A stretch of DNA of 64,000 bases from the NCBI RefSeq assembly GCF_014650675.1, contig NZ_BMVK01000008.1:62001-126000 (forward strand), in the 5' to 3' direction. Under the pieces are notes generated by a model. The model saw only the letters and a list, made by a program, of their open reading frames with translations, had not been told where the DNA came from and searched no databases. The stretch is from Streptomyces anulatus (GTDB lineage: Bacteria; Actinomycetota; Actinomycetes; Streptomycetales; Streptomycetaceae). This document shows, piece by piece, positions 25,434 to 33,648 of this stretch (positions within the stretch are counted from its first letter, which is position 1; the number at the start of each line of letters is the position of its first letter). Made by a program: the position numbers and the translations under genes.

Positions 25434-26461
25434 CGGTCGGCGCCCTTCTGCGGTATCTGCGGTACGGGGACGAGTTCGGGCAGCCGGCGGCAGGAGGCGG
25501 AGCCCGTACCGCCGTCCGCGAGGGCCACCGGCTCGGGCCGCCAGGTCGCGCACTCCGGTTCGGCGTCCGGACAGCGCTCGGCGAAGGGGCAGCCCGCGAA
25601 GGCGTCGGCCAGCGAGGGCGGCTTCCCGGGGATCGGGCGGATCTCCCGGTGGTCCTCCCCCAGCGTCGGCGAGCACGCCAGCAGCCCCCGGGTGTAGGGG
25701 TGGCGGGGCCGCTCGAACAGGTCGCCGGCGGTCCGCTCCTCGACGACCCGGCCCGCGTACATCACGTACACGCGGTCGCAGTAGGCGGCGGCCAGGTGCA
25801 GGTCGTGGGTGATGAACAGCAGGCCGAGGCCGCGTTCGGCGCGCAGGGTGCGCAGGAGGGCGAGGATCTCCGCCTGGGTGGTGACGTCCAGGGCGCTGGT
25901 CGCCTCGTCGGCCAGCAGCAGCCGGGGCTCGGCGGCCAGCGCCCCGGCGATGACGACGCGTTGGAGCATCCCGCCGGAGAGTTCGTGCGGGCGCTGGCGG
26001 ACCCGGCGCCCCGGTTCGTCGAGCCCGACGGCGCCCAGCAGCTCGACCGCGCGGTCCCGGGCCGCCGCTCCGGTCACCCCGGTCCCGGCGGCGGCGAGCC
26101 GCTCGACGAGGAAGTCGCCGATGCGGCGGACGGGGTTGAGGGCGGCGCGCGGGTCCTGGTGGACCAGGGCCACGGTCCGGGCCCGGTGGGCGCGCAGCTC
26201 CTCGCCGCGCAGGGCGAGGACGTCGCGGCCCGCCACCCGTACGGAACCGTCGAGGGCCGTCCCTTCGGGAAGGGTGCGCAGGGCGGCCTTGGCGGTCGTG
26301 GACTTGCCGGAGCCGGATTCGCCGACCAGGCCGACGACTTCGCCGCTCGCGACCCGCAGGGACACCTGGTCCAGGACGGGCCGGGCGGTGCCGGGGAGGC
26401 GGAGGGTGAGGTGGTCGATGTCGAGGAGCACGGTGTCACTTCCCGCTGCTTCGTATGGCAT
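25430..26461 (-). CDS. Oligopeptide ABC transporter ATP-binding protein (DppD/OppD type)
   Basis: A 343-residue ATPase. Walker A GESGSGKST, LVHQDPRAALNPVRRIGD, signature LSGGMLQRVVIAGAL, Walker B LLLADEATSALDVT. The C-terminal oligopeptide-transporter region contains CPFAERCPDAEPEC, the Cys-rich segment of this subfamily, which can bind an Fe-S cluster in some members. As in its partner, the usual DEP is DEA. Confidence 0.93.
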   Translation of the reverse strand: MPYEAAGSDTVLLDIDHLTLRLPGTARPVLDQVSLRVASGEVVGLVGESGSGKSTTAKAALRTLPEGTALDGSVRVAGRDVLALRGEELRAHRARTVALVHQDPRAALNPVRRIGDFLVERLAAAGTGVTGAAARDRAVELLGAVGLDEPGRRVRQRPHELSGGMLQRVVIAGALAAEPRLLLADEATSALDVTTQAEILALLRTLRAERGLGLLFITHDLHLAAAYCDRVYVMYAGRVVEERTAGDLFERPRHPYTRGLLACSPTLGEDHREIRPIPGKPPSLADAFAGCPFAERCPDAEPECATWRPEPVALADGGTGSASCRRLPELVPVPQIPQKGADR

Positions 26462-26466
26462 GGGCC

Positions 26467-27330
26467 CTACCTCCCGTTGGCGAGTCGGTCGGCGGCCCGG
26501 ACCCCGACGACGTTGAAGGAGACGACCACCAGGGCGATGGCGATGCCGGGCACCAGGGCGGGCAGCAGCGCTCCCTGGACGACGGCGGCCTGTCCCTCCT
26601 GCACCATCAGCCCCCAGTCGGAGCTGGGCGGCTGGGCGCCGAAGCCGAGGTAGGAGAGCGTGGCCAGGGACATCAGTGCCTCGCCGAAGAGGACCACCAG
26701 GTAGCCGATGACGGAGCGGCCGAGGTTGGGGACGAGGTGGAAGGCGCAGATCCGCAGGCCGCCCATGCCCTGGACGCGGTAGGCGTCGATGTAGGGCTTG
26801 CGCCGCTCCCCGATGGCCACCGAGCGGGTGTACTTGGCGACGGTCGGCGTGTACGCGAGGCCGAGCGCCAGCACGGAGGTGGTCATTCCGGCGCCGAAGA
26901 CCGCGATGATCAGCACGGTGAACAGCAGCCCCGGGAAGGCGTACATGACGTCGGTGAGCCGGGAGACGACGGTGTCGGCCCAGCCGCCGCGCCAGGCCGC
27001 CAGGGTGCCGAGCGCGATGCCGAGCACGGCGGCGATGGCGAGCAGGAGCGCCGGGGCGACGAGGCTGGTGCGGGCCCCGTACAGCACCCGCGACAGCAGG
27101 TCCTGGCCGGAGGAGTCGGTGCCCAGGAGGTGGTCGCCGGTGGTCCCGGCCAGCGAGGCGGAGAGGTCGATGGCGTCGGGGGCGTAGGGGGCGATCAGCG
27201 GGGCGAGGAGGGCGGCGAGCACCACCAGGCCGAGGACCGCGCCCGCGAGGATCGCCCCGTAGGAACGCCGCGCGGCCGGGATCTTCACCAGGGCCGGGGC
27301 CGAGGTCGGGGCCAGGGTCGGGGCGGTCAT
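26467..27330 (-). CDS. Oligopeptide ABC transporter permease (DppC type)
   Basis: A 287-residue permease with six segments. The N-terminal cytoplasmic stretch is followed by the typical LLGTDSSGQDLLSRVLYGARTSL (residues about 65-87, quoted in part). The coupling loop is EALMSLATLSYLGFG. The ATG overlaps the DppB-type stop (ATGA). A far longer frame through the upstream genes is a shadow. Confidence 0.93.
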   Translation of the reverse strand: MTAPTLAPTSAPALVKIPAARRSYGAILAGAVLGLVVLAALLAPLIAPYAPDAIDLSASLAGTTGDHLLGTDSSGQDLLSRVLYGARTSLVAPALLLAIAAVLGIALGTLAAWRGGWADTVVSRLTDVMYAFPGLLFTVLIIAVFGAGMTTSVLALGLAYTPTVAKYTRSVAIGERRKPYIDAYRVQGMGGLRICAFHLVPNLGRSVIGYLVVLFGEALMSLATLSYLGFGAQPPSSDWGLMVQEGQAAVVQGALLPALVPGIAIALVVVSFNVVGVRAADRLANGR

Positions 27331-28274
27331 ACGGCGGCCTCCTTCACACGCGGGTCGAGCAGCGGGTGGACGAGGTCGACGAGGGTGGTGACCACGATGT
27401 AGCCGGTGACCATGAGCAGCAGGACCGCCTGGGCCACGGGGAAGTCGTGGGTGTTGATCGCGCCGACGAGCAGCGAGCCGATGCCGCTGATGCCGAACGC
27501 GGTCTCCACGACGACCGTGCCGGCGAGCATCCCTGCCATGACCAGACCGCACATGGTGACGATCGGGCCCAGGGCGTTGCGCAGGATGTGGCGGCGGACG
27601 ATCTCGCGCTCCGGGATGCCGGAGGAGCGGGCTGCCTCCACGTGGTCGGCGGCCCCGGCGTCGGCCATCGCCTGCCGGGTGACCCGGCTGATGATGGCGA
27701 GCGCGCCGAGCGCCAGCGCCAGGGCGGGCAGGGTCAGATGGTGCAGGGTGCCGGTGAAGCCCTCGCCTCCCCCGGTGACGGGGAACCAGCCGAGCTGGAC
27801 GCCGAAGACGGCGGCGAGCGCGATGGCGGAGACGAACGAGGGGACCGAGGCCGCCAGTGTCGTACCGCCGACCACGGCCGAGTCGATCCAGGTGCCGCGT
27901 CGGACGGCGGCGAGGATGCCCGCGCCGACGCCGAGGACGACGAAGAGGACGGTCGCGTACGCCACCAGGGCAAGGGTGGTCGGGAAGCGGGCGACGATCA
28001 GGTCGGCCACCTGGTCGCTGTACTTGAAGGAGCGGCCGAGGTCGAAGTGGAGGCAGTCGCCGAGCCAGCGGCCGTACTGCACGACGAGGGGTTCGTCGAG
28101 GTGGTACTGCGCCCGGACCAGCTCCAGCTTCTCGGGGGTGAGTTTGTCGCGGCCGCCGGCCAGGAAGACGGCGGGGTCGCCGGGGGCCGCGTACACGGCG
28201 GCGAAGATGACGAAGGAGGCGGCGAGGAGGGTGGCCAGCAGTCCGGCCAGCCGCCGGGAGATCCGGGCGAGCAT
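27327..28274 (-). CDS. Oligopeptide ABC transporter permease (DppB type)
   Basis: A 315-residue permease. The N-terminus has the DppB features PGDPAVFLAG, YHLDEPLVVQYGRWLGD and the GDCLHFDLGRSF loop. The coupling region is HVEAARSSGIPEREIVRRHI. It pairs with the DppC-type protein to form the channel. Six bases separate it from the binding-protein gene. Confidence 0.93.
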   Translation of the reverse strand: MLARISRRLAGLLATLLAASFVIFAAVYAAPGDPAVFLAGGRDKLTPEKLELVRAQYHLDEPLVVQYGRWLGDCLHFDLGRSFKYSDQVADLIVARFPTTLALVAYATVLFVVLGVGAGILAAVRRGTWIDSAVVGGTTLAASVPSFVSAIALAAVFGVQLGWFPVTGGGEGFTGTLHHLTLPALALALGALAIISRVTRQAMADAGAADHVEAARSSGIPEREIVRRHILRNALGPIVTMCGLVMAGMLAGTVVVETAFGISGIGSLLVGAINTHDFPVAQAVLLLMVTGYIVVTTLVDLVHPLLDPRVKEAAV

Positions 28275-28280
28275 CGCGGG

Positions 28281-29972
28281 TCAGCCCTTCTTGGCGCCGA
28301 GGTCGGCGGCCCACGGGTAGTAGAGGTACGCCATGGAGGCGGGCGGTCCGGTCAGCTTCTCGTCGAGGACGAGGACGGAGGGGACCTGGGCGACGGAGAT
28401 CCAGACGGCGGCGTCGGTGAACTTCTTCTGGACCTCGGCGGCGAGCTTCGCGCGCTCGGCGTCGTCGAGGGTGGCGAGCGCCTTCTTGACCGTGGCGTCG
28501 TAGGCGGGGTCCGCGAAGCCGACCCAGTTGTTGGAGGAGCCGGTGAGGGCGTTGTCGTAGAAGCCCATCGGGTCGGCCTTGGAGATGTACCAGTCGCCGA
28601 CCAGGACGTCGATGCCGCTCCGGGCCTCGGGGTCGCTGTAGAACTGCTCGAACTGGGCGGTGGGCACGGTCTTGATCTGCCCGGTGAGCCCGATCCGCTG
28701 GAGGGCGGCCCGGACGGCGTTGGCGACGACGGTGCGGCCCTGGCTGGCGTCGGTGCCGATGACGATCGGGGTGGCGGCGTCGGCGCCGGAGTCCTTCACC
28801 AGCTTCTTCGCGGCGGCGATGTCCTCGGCGTCGGGGCTCGCGGGGGCGACCGGGTCGGCGGCGCGCTGGGCGGCCTCGAAGGCCGGCTTCTCGTAGCCCC
28901 AGGCGCCGGAGCCGACCGGGGTGGACCAGGGCTGGACCATCCCGCCGTAGCCGGAGGCGGCGATGCCCTTGCGGTCGAGTGCGAGGGAGAGCGCGCGACG
29001 CACGGCCGGGTCCTTCAGCCCGCCGCGTGCGGTGGGGATGAGGACGAGGGAGGAGGTGGAGGGGCCGTAGTACTGGGTGATGCCCTTCTTGCCGTCGAGG
29101 GCGGCGGCGGTGTTGGGCGATTCGGCGTACGCGCCGTCGGCGGCCCCGGTGGTGAGCGCGTTGACCAGGGCGCTGTCGGTGGCCCAGCGGAAGGTGACGC
29201 GCTTCGTCAGCGGCGCATCGCCCCAGTAGCCGTCGTAGCGCTCGATGGTGATGGAGTCGCCGGACTTCCAGTTCGCCAGCCGGTAGGGGCCGGTGCAGGC
29301 GTCGGGCTGTCCGGGGGTGCCGAAGTCCCGGCCCGCCTTCTCGACCTGTTCCTTGTTCCAGACGATGCCCGCGTCCCCGGCGAGCGCCTTGAGGAAGAGG
29401 GCGTCGGGGGCCTTGAAGGAGAGGGTGATCTCGCGGTCGCCGGTCTTCTCGATGGAGGCGACGTTCTCGAACTCGTCGCCCTGCTCCATGTCCGGGTCGG
29501 CGTGCCGCTGGAGGCTCCAGAGCACGTCGTCGGCGGTCATCGGGGTGCCGTCGTGGAAGGTGACGCCGGAGCGGAGTTTCAGGACGAGGGTGGTGTCGTC
29601 CGGGGTTTCGACGCTCTCGGCGAGAAACGGCTTCGTCGTCATGTCCGGCTGGAGCTGGTAGAGCCGCTCGCAGACGTTGGTGAGGACGACCCGGCCGGCG
29701 CTGGAGCCCTGCGTGTCCAGGTCGAGGGAGTCCGGTTCGTCCTCCAGGAGCCAGCGGGCTTCGGGGAGTTCGCCCTTGGCTGCGGCCGTGGTCGGGGTGA
29801 GGGTGAGCCGCGAGGCGTCGGCGGCGGAGCCGCTGCCTGCGGGCTTGGTGGCCCCGCTGCATCCGGCGGCGAGCAGCGCGGCGACGACGGCTCCGGCGAC
29901 CGGGGCGGTACGGCGCAGGGCGCGGCGGGGAGCGACGGGCGGACAGAAGGTGTCGGGCGTGCGGTGGGTCAT
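28281..29972 (-). CDS. Oligopeptide ABC transporter substrate-binding lipoprotein (family 5)
   Basis: A 563-residue lipoprotein. The lipobox LLAAGC places the lipidated Cys at about residue 38. SBP family 5 motifs are YQLQPDMTTKPFLAESVE, KLRSGVTFHDGTPMTADDV and KDPAVRRALSLALDRK. The substrate is probably a peptide or peptide-like compound. Its ATG overlaps the stop of the C45 hydrolase gene (ATGA), tying the two together. Confidence 0.93.
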   Translation of the reverse strand: MTHRTPDTFCPPVAPRRALRRTAPVAGAVVAALLAAGCSGATKPAGSGSAADASRLTLTPTTAAAKGELPEARWLLEDEPDSLDLDTQGSSAGRVVLTNVCERLYQLQPDMTTKPFLAESVETPDDTTLVLKLRSGVTFHDGTPMTADDVLWSLQRHADPDMEQGDEFENVASIEKTGDREITLSFKAPDALFLKALAGDAGIVWNKEQVEKAGRDFGTPGQPDACTGPYRLANWKSGDSITIERYDGYWGDAPLTKRVTFRWATDSALVNALTTGAADGAYAESPNTAAALDGKKGITQYYGPSTSSLVLIPTARGGLKDPAVRRALSLALDRKGIAASGYGGMVQPWSTPVGSGAWGYEKPAFEAAQRAADPVAPASPDAEDIAAAKKLVKDSGADAATPIVIGTDASQGRTVVANAVRAALQRIGLTGQIKTVPTAQFEQFYSDPEARSGIDVLVGDWYISKADPMGFYDNALTGSSNNWVGFADPAYDATVKKALATLDDAERAKLAAEVQKKFTDAAVWISVAQVPSVLVLDEKLTGPPASMAYLYYPWAADLGAKKG

Positions 29973-31141
29973 GGCTGGGTTCCTGTCGGTTCCGGGCCGC
30001 CGTGCGGGCCGTCGTAGAGGTTCCAGGGAAGGTGCTGGTACTCGCGGTCGCAGGGGGTTCCGGCGGTCACGTGGTAGTCGCCGGTGGTGAGGTCGGCGAG
30101 GGAGGAGACGAGGGTGGTCCAGTGCTCGACGGCCGGCCGGCGCGGGTCGGGGTGGGTGCACAGGGACTCGGGGTGGCCGAGGTGGTCGGACATCGCCCGG
30201 CGGATCAGCTTCCGGGACTCCTCGGGTCCGGTGGAGTGGCGCAGGGCGGCCAGGCCCTGTTCGGCGCGGGGGACGCGGACCAGGGAGTCGGAGGACATCG
30301 GGCGGTAGCCGGCGGCGGCGAGCGGGGCGGGGATGCCCGCCTGGTAGTGGTTGCCGTGCACCAGCAGGCCGTCGGTCGGATACATCCAGCCGTGTCCGGC
30401 GGGGGTGGTCTCCAGGTCGATGGCGAAGCCCTCGCGGCAGGTGAGCAGGGCGTTGCTGGCGATGTGGGCGCGGGTGCGGCAGAGCACGTCGAGGGCGTCG
30501 GCGATGTTGTCCTGGTCGAGGACGGTGCGCCGGACGACGGTCTGGGGCAGTCCGATCCGGTCGTCGAACCGGCCGCCGAGGCCGTTGGCGTTGAAGGCGA
30601 TGCCGGCGGAGTTGGCGCCCTGGCGGCCGATCTGCCCGGCCTCGACCTGCATGATCAGGGTGGGTTTGGGCGGCTGGACGATCCGGATCATGACGACGGT
30701 GTCGGAGACCCCGGCCCGCCAGTCCCAGTTCTGCCCGGCGTAGACGTGGCCGTCGCCGCTGGCCGGGCCGTACGCGGCGAACGAGGTGCAGCCCTCGGCG
30801 GGTTCCTCCTCGGCCGGCCCCTCCCCGGCCCCGGCGGCGGCGATCTCGGCGAAGGACTTGTCGTAGATGACCTCGCCGCGGGCGTTCAGCGCGAGGACGT
30901 CCAGCAGTCCGGTGCCCGCGCCGTCGGCGATGCCCCGCATCTCCTCCACGAGGTGGGGGGCGTAGGCGCGTACGGGCTCCAGCCAGCGGGCGGCGCGGGC
31001 GGTGACCTTGTCCCAGGTGAGCCCGGCGGAGCGGCCGAACGCCTCCTCGTAGTAGCCGAGGGCGGCGTGCAGTTGGGGGCGGACGGCCCGGTGGGGCCCG
31101 GGGGCGGCGTCACGCTCGTCCGCTGGCTCCTGGAGCGGTGA
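29969..31141 (-). CDS. C45-family acyltransferase/hydrolase, 5' end unclear or frameshifted
   Basis: A member of the autoproteolytic acyl-CoA:6-APA acyltransferase family. The self-cleaving, catalytic Cys is in EGCTSFAAYG, followed by YAGQNWDWR, QIGRQGANSAGIAFNANGLGG and LLVHGNHYQ. It heads the peptide-transporter operon. Homology seems to begin near ERDAAPGPHRAVRPQL at about 31120. In this frame no ATG, GTG or TTG occurs between about 31300 and 30949, which is already inside the fold. A GTG with an AGGAG site at about 31113 lies in another frame. A one-base indel in the GC-rich run near 31100 would reconcile this. The upper coordinate is therefore nominal. Confidence 0.7.
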   Translation of the reverse strand, partial: SPLQEPADERDAAPGPHRAVRPQLHAALGYYEEAFGRSAGLTWDKVTARAARWLEPVRAYAPHLVEEMRGIADGAGTGLLDVLALNARGEVIYDKSFAEIAAAGAGEGPAEEEPAEGCTSFAAYGPASGDGHVYAGQNWDWRAGVSDTVVMIRIVQPPKPTLIMQVEAGQIGRQGANSAGIAFNANGLGGRFDDRIGLPQTVVRRTVLDQDNIADALDVLCRTRAHIASNALLTCREGFAIDLETTPAGHGWMYPTDGLLVHGNHYQAGIPAPLAAAGYRPMSSDSLVRVPRAEQGLAALRHSTGPEESRKLIRRAMSDHLGHPESLCTHPDPRRPAVEHWTTLVSSLADLTTGDYHVTAGTPCDREYQHLPWNLYDGPHGGPEPTGTQP

Positions 31142-31144
31142 GCG

Positions 31145-31921
31145 ATGGCCCTGCGCACCGAGCGGGACGAGAGGACCGGGGTCGCGCTCGTCACCCTGGA
31201 CCGGCCGGCGAAGCTCAACGCGATCGACCTGGAGACGGCGGGTGAACTCGCCTCGCTGTGGCAGGAGTTGCGGTACGACGAGTCGGTGCGGGCGGTCGTC
31301 CTCACCGGGGCCGGGACGCGTGCCTTCTGTACGGGGATCGACCGGGGCGTGACCGTCCCGCAGCCCCCGTCCCCGTACGCCGTCGACGACCCCCTCCTGC
31401 GGATCGGCCCCAAGGCGAACGACCTGTGGAAGCCCGTGGTCGCGGCGGTGGAGGGGATGGCCTGCGGCGGGGCGTTCTATCTGCTGGGCGAGGCGGAGTT
31501 CGTGGTCGCGTCCCGGGAGGCGACGTTCTTCGACCCGCACACGACGTACGGGATGGTCTCGGCGTACGAGGCGATCGCCATGGCCCAGCGGATGCCGTTC
31601 GGGGAGGTCGCCCGGATGTCCCTGATGGGCACGGCGGAACGGCTGAGCGCCGGGCGGGCGTACGAGATCGGCCTGGTCAGCGAGGTGACGGAGCCCGGCG
31701 GCGCGGTGGCGGCGGCGCTGCGGTCGGCGACGGTGATCGCCCGCTACCCGACGGAGGCGGTGCAGGGCACCGTCCGGGCGGTGTGGTCCGCGAAGGAGGC
31801 GGCCAGGACCCAGGCGATGTCCCAGGCCCCGGCGCTGATCGCCCTGGGCAATCTGCCGCCGGAGCGGCAGGCGGAGCTGTTCGAGGGGCGGGGCGGGGGC
31901 GGGGAGCCCCAGGTGCGGTGA
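31145..31921 (+). CDS. Enoyl-CoA hydratase/isomerase family protein
   Basis: A 258-residue crotonase-fold protein. The N-terminus VALVTLDRPAKLNAID, the oxyanion-hole segments GAGTRAFCTGID and AAVEGMACGGAFYL, and the C-terminal helices are present. One usual acidic catalytic residue is not obvious (FFDPHTTYGMVSAYEA), so the exact reaction is uncertain. It starts divergently from the C45 gene, virtually overlapping it, so they probably share a compact promoter region inside coding DNA. Confidence 0.85.
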   Translation: MALRTERDERTGVALVTLDRPAKLNAIDLETAGELASLWQELRYDESVRAVVLTGAGTRAFCTGIDRGVTVPQPPSPYAVDDPLLRIGPKANDLWKPVVAAVEGMACGGAFYLLGEAEFVVASREATFFDPHTTYGMVSAYEAIAMAQRMPFGEVARMSLMGTAERLSAGRAYEIGLVSEVTEPGGAVAAALRSATVIARYPTEAVQGTVRAVWSAKEAARTQAMSQAPALIALGNLPPERQAELFEGRGGGGEPQVR

Positions 31922-31998
31922 GCTTTCGAGGGGCCCGGGTGCGATGAGCCCTGCCCGTCCGTCCCGTCCGCCCCGTCCGTCCGCGCGGGGTTCCGGCC

Positions 31999-32532
31999 TC
32001 AGAGGGCCTCGACGGTCACTTCGCAGCTCTTGACCTTGGACACCTTGCGGGGGCTCTCCATCCGCAGGGTGAAGGTGCGGACCTCGCCGCCGTCGAGGTT
32101 CACGGTGGTCTCGGCGGTGTCCATGGTGTTGCCGAAGCCGTCGACGAACCGCACGTCGATCTCGTACGCCTGCGAGCCCGGCTCGTTCGCCCGCAGCTCG
32201 ATCAGCGACGAGGTGACCGCCTTGCGCTTGCCCTTGCGGGGCTGGGCGCAGCGGACGATCCGGTAGGCGGGGGCGTCGGACGCGGTGGGCGTCGGGGTTC
32301 CGTAGGAGCCGGACGAGCCGGAGGACGAGGAGTCGTCGTAGTCGTCGTCGAAGTCGTTGTCCCGGTAGCCGTTGTTGCTCTTCTTCGAGCTGGAGCAGCC
32401 GCCGCCCGAGCTGCTGCTCTTGCCGCTCTTGCTCTTGCCGCCCTTGCCGCCGCTGGTGGAGGTGGAGAACCCGGTGAGCGCGAGCACCACCACGACCAGG
32501 ACCGCCGCGAGCTTCATCTGTCGCCGCATCAT
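31999..32532 (-). CDS. Secreted small hypothetical protein with Ser/Gly/Lys linker
   Basis: A 177-residue protein. The start MMRRQMKLAAVLVVVVLALTG is a signal peptide or N-terminal anchor; a Ser/Gly/Lys-rich low-complexity stretch and an Asp-rich patch follow (about 27-75). The C-terminal ~95 residues form a small beta-rich domain resembling FxLYD-type extracellular domains, with cysteines in IVRCAQPRKG and KSCEVTVEAL that could form a disulfide. The start was set at 32532 by the GGGGGG ribosome site. Function unknown. Confidence 0.7.
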   Translation of the reverse strand: MMRRQMKLAAVLVVVVLALTGFSTSTSGGKGGKSKSGKSSSSGGGCSSSKKSNNGYRDNDFDDDYDDSSSSGSSGSYGTPTPTASDAPAYRIVRCAQPRKGKRKAVTSSLIELRANEPGSQAYEIDVRFVDGFGNTMDTAETTVNLDGGEVRTFTLRMESPRKVSKVKSCEVTVEAL

Positions 32533-32738
32533 GGATGCAGCCCCCCTTGAGTTTCGTTTCCGGTACGTCGCGCCGATGGCGTGCGTCGTCACCCTCAGCA
32601 TGCCGTGCGCGACCCCATGTCCAAGTCATGACCCTGTCACGGTCCCGTCATGGTCCGCGTGGCGGGGGTGATCGTCCCGGCGTAGCGTCGGCTGCGGGGG
32701 ATCCCCGCGTACGCGGGACGACGCCCTGGAGGCTGACG

Positions 32739-33410
32739 ATGATCCGCAACGTCCTCGGCTCCCTCGTCGCCCTGGCCGGGGCGGCCTCGGCCATGCTGAG
32801 CCCGTTCCGCGACTGGTACGCCGGGCGGGCGGGGCAGGACTACCGGGTGGAGGACCTCTTCGGAGGCATCACCGCCGCGGAGTCCGGGGTGCTGGTCTCG
32901 ATGCTGCTGCCGTTCCTGGCCGCGGCACTGCTGGTGGTCGTAGGCGTGGTGCTCCGGTCGCGGCTCGTGGTCGCCCTCGCGGGTCTGGTGGTGCTGGGCT
33001 TCACGGTCCTGTGGATGGTCCGCCAGGGGCAGGCGGCGGGGTCGCTGGTGGTGGCCGGGGACGGGTCCGGGCTCCAGGTGGGCGTGGTGAACGCGTTGGC
33101 GGGCGGGCTGCTGATGCTGATCGGGGCGCTGCTGATGAGCGGTCGCGGCCGGCGGAGCCGGCGGGAGCGGGAGCCGGTGGAGCCGTATGCCGCGCCGGCG
33201 GCGGATCAGGTGGACACCTGGCCGCCGACGCAGGAGCCGGGGATGTCCGTGCAGACGTCGCCGTGGCCGGAGCCGGAGGTGGACCCGTACACGGGGCCCG
33301 ACCCCCGTGACCCCCGTACGCGGTCCTACCCCCAGGCCCCGCCGGCGGAGTCCGACCCCCGGGACCCGGTACACCCGCCGCACCGCCCGCCGCCGCCTCC
33401 GCAGAGCTGA
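32739..33410 (+). CDS. Four-segment membrane protein with proline-rich tail
   Basis: A 223-residue protein, start at the ATG after CTGGAGGCTG. Four hydrophobic segments occur at about residues 4-20, 46-68, 70-90 and 112-130. A hydrophilic tail rich in Pro, Asp and Arg (about 135-223, ending HRPPPPPQS) is presumably cytoplasmic. I do not recognise the family; similar proteins are annotated as hypothetical in streptomycetes. Confidence 0.75.
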   Translation: MIRNVLGSLVALAGAASAMLSPFRDWYAGRAGQDYRVEDLFGGITAAESGVLVSMLLPFLAAALLVVVGVVLRSRLVVALAGLVVLGFTVLWMVRQGQAAGSLVVAGDGSGLQVGVVNALAGGLLMLIGALLMSGRGRRSRREREPVEPYAAPAADQVDTWPPTQEPGMSVQTSPWPEPEVDPYTGPDPRDPRTRSYPQAPPAESDPRDPVHPPHRPPPPPQS

Positions 33411-33424
33411 CGGTCACCCCGTCG

Positions 33425-33640
33425 AGGCTTCCGTCCTCAATCGCCGGACGGGCTGGAACACCGCAGGGCCCACGCCCCTCCACACGAGGGTTCCGTCCTC
33501 AAACGCCGGACGGGCTGGGTGTGCCGCCGGACGGGCTGGGTGTGCTGCCGGGCCGGCCGTCAATCAAGCCCGTCCGGCGATTGAGGACATCTTTTGAGCC
33601 TGTCCGGCGCTTGAGGACATCCGTCCTTGAGCCCGTCCGT
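33425..33640. repeat. Streptomyces-type intergenic inverted repeats
   Basis: Copies of TCCTCAATCGCCGGACGGGC and TCCTCAAACGCCGGACGGGC lie near 33434 and 33495. Reverse-oriented copies (AGCCCGTCCGGCGATTGAGG and a variant with GCTTGAGG) lie near 33567 and 33600, and partial copies at about 33522 and 33630. Facing copies can form long hairpins and probably terminate the flanking convergent genes. Such elements are widespread between streptomycete genes. Confidence 0.8.
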
Positions 33641-33648
33641 GGACCGGC

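Noticed and set aside
26467..29862. A 1131-codon minus-strand frame across the transporter operon
   Set aside because: Only its last 287 codons are the real permease; the remainder is an off-frame reading of the neighbouring transporter genes.
33425..33640. A CRISPR array suggested by the repeated 20-mers
   Set aside because: Copies differ in orientation and spacing and form facing hairpins; there are no cas genes. They are streptomycete intergenic repeats.
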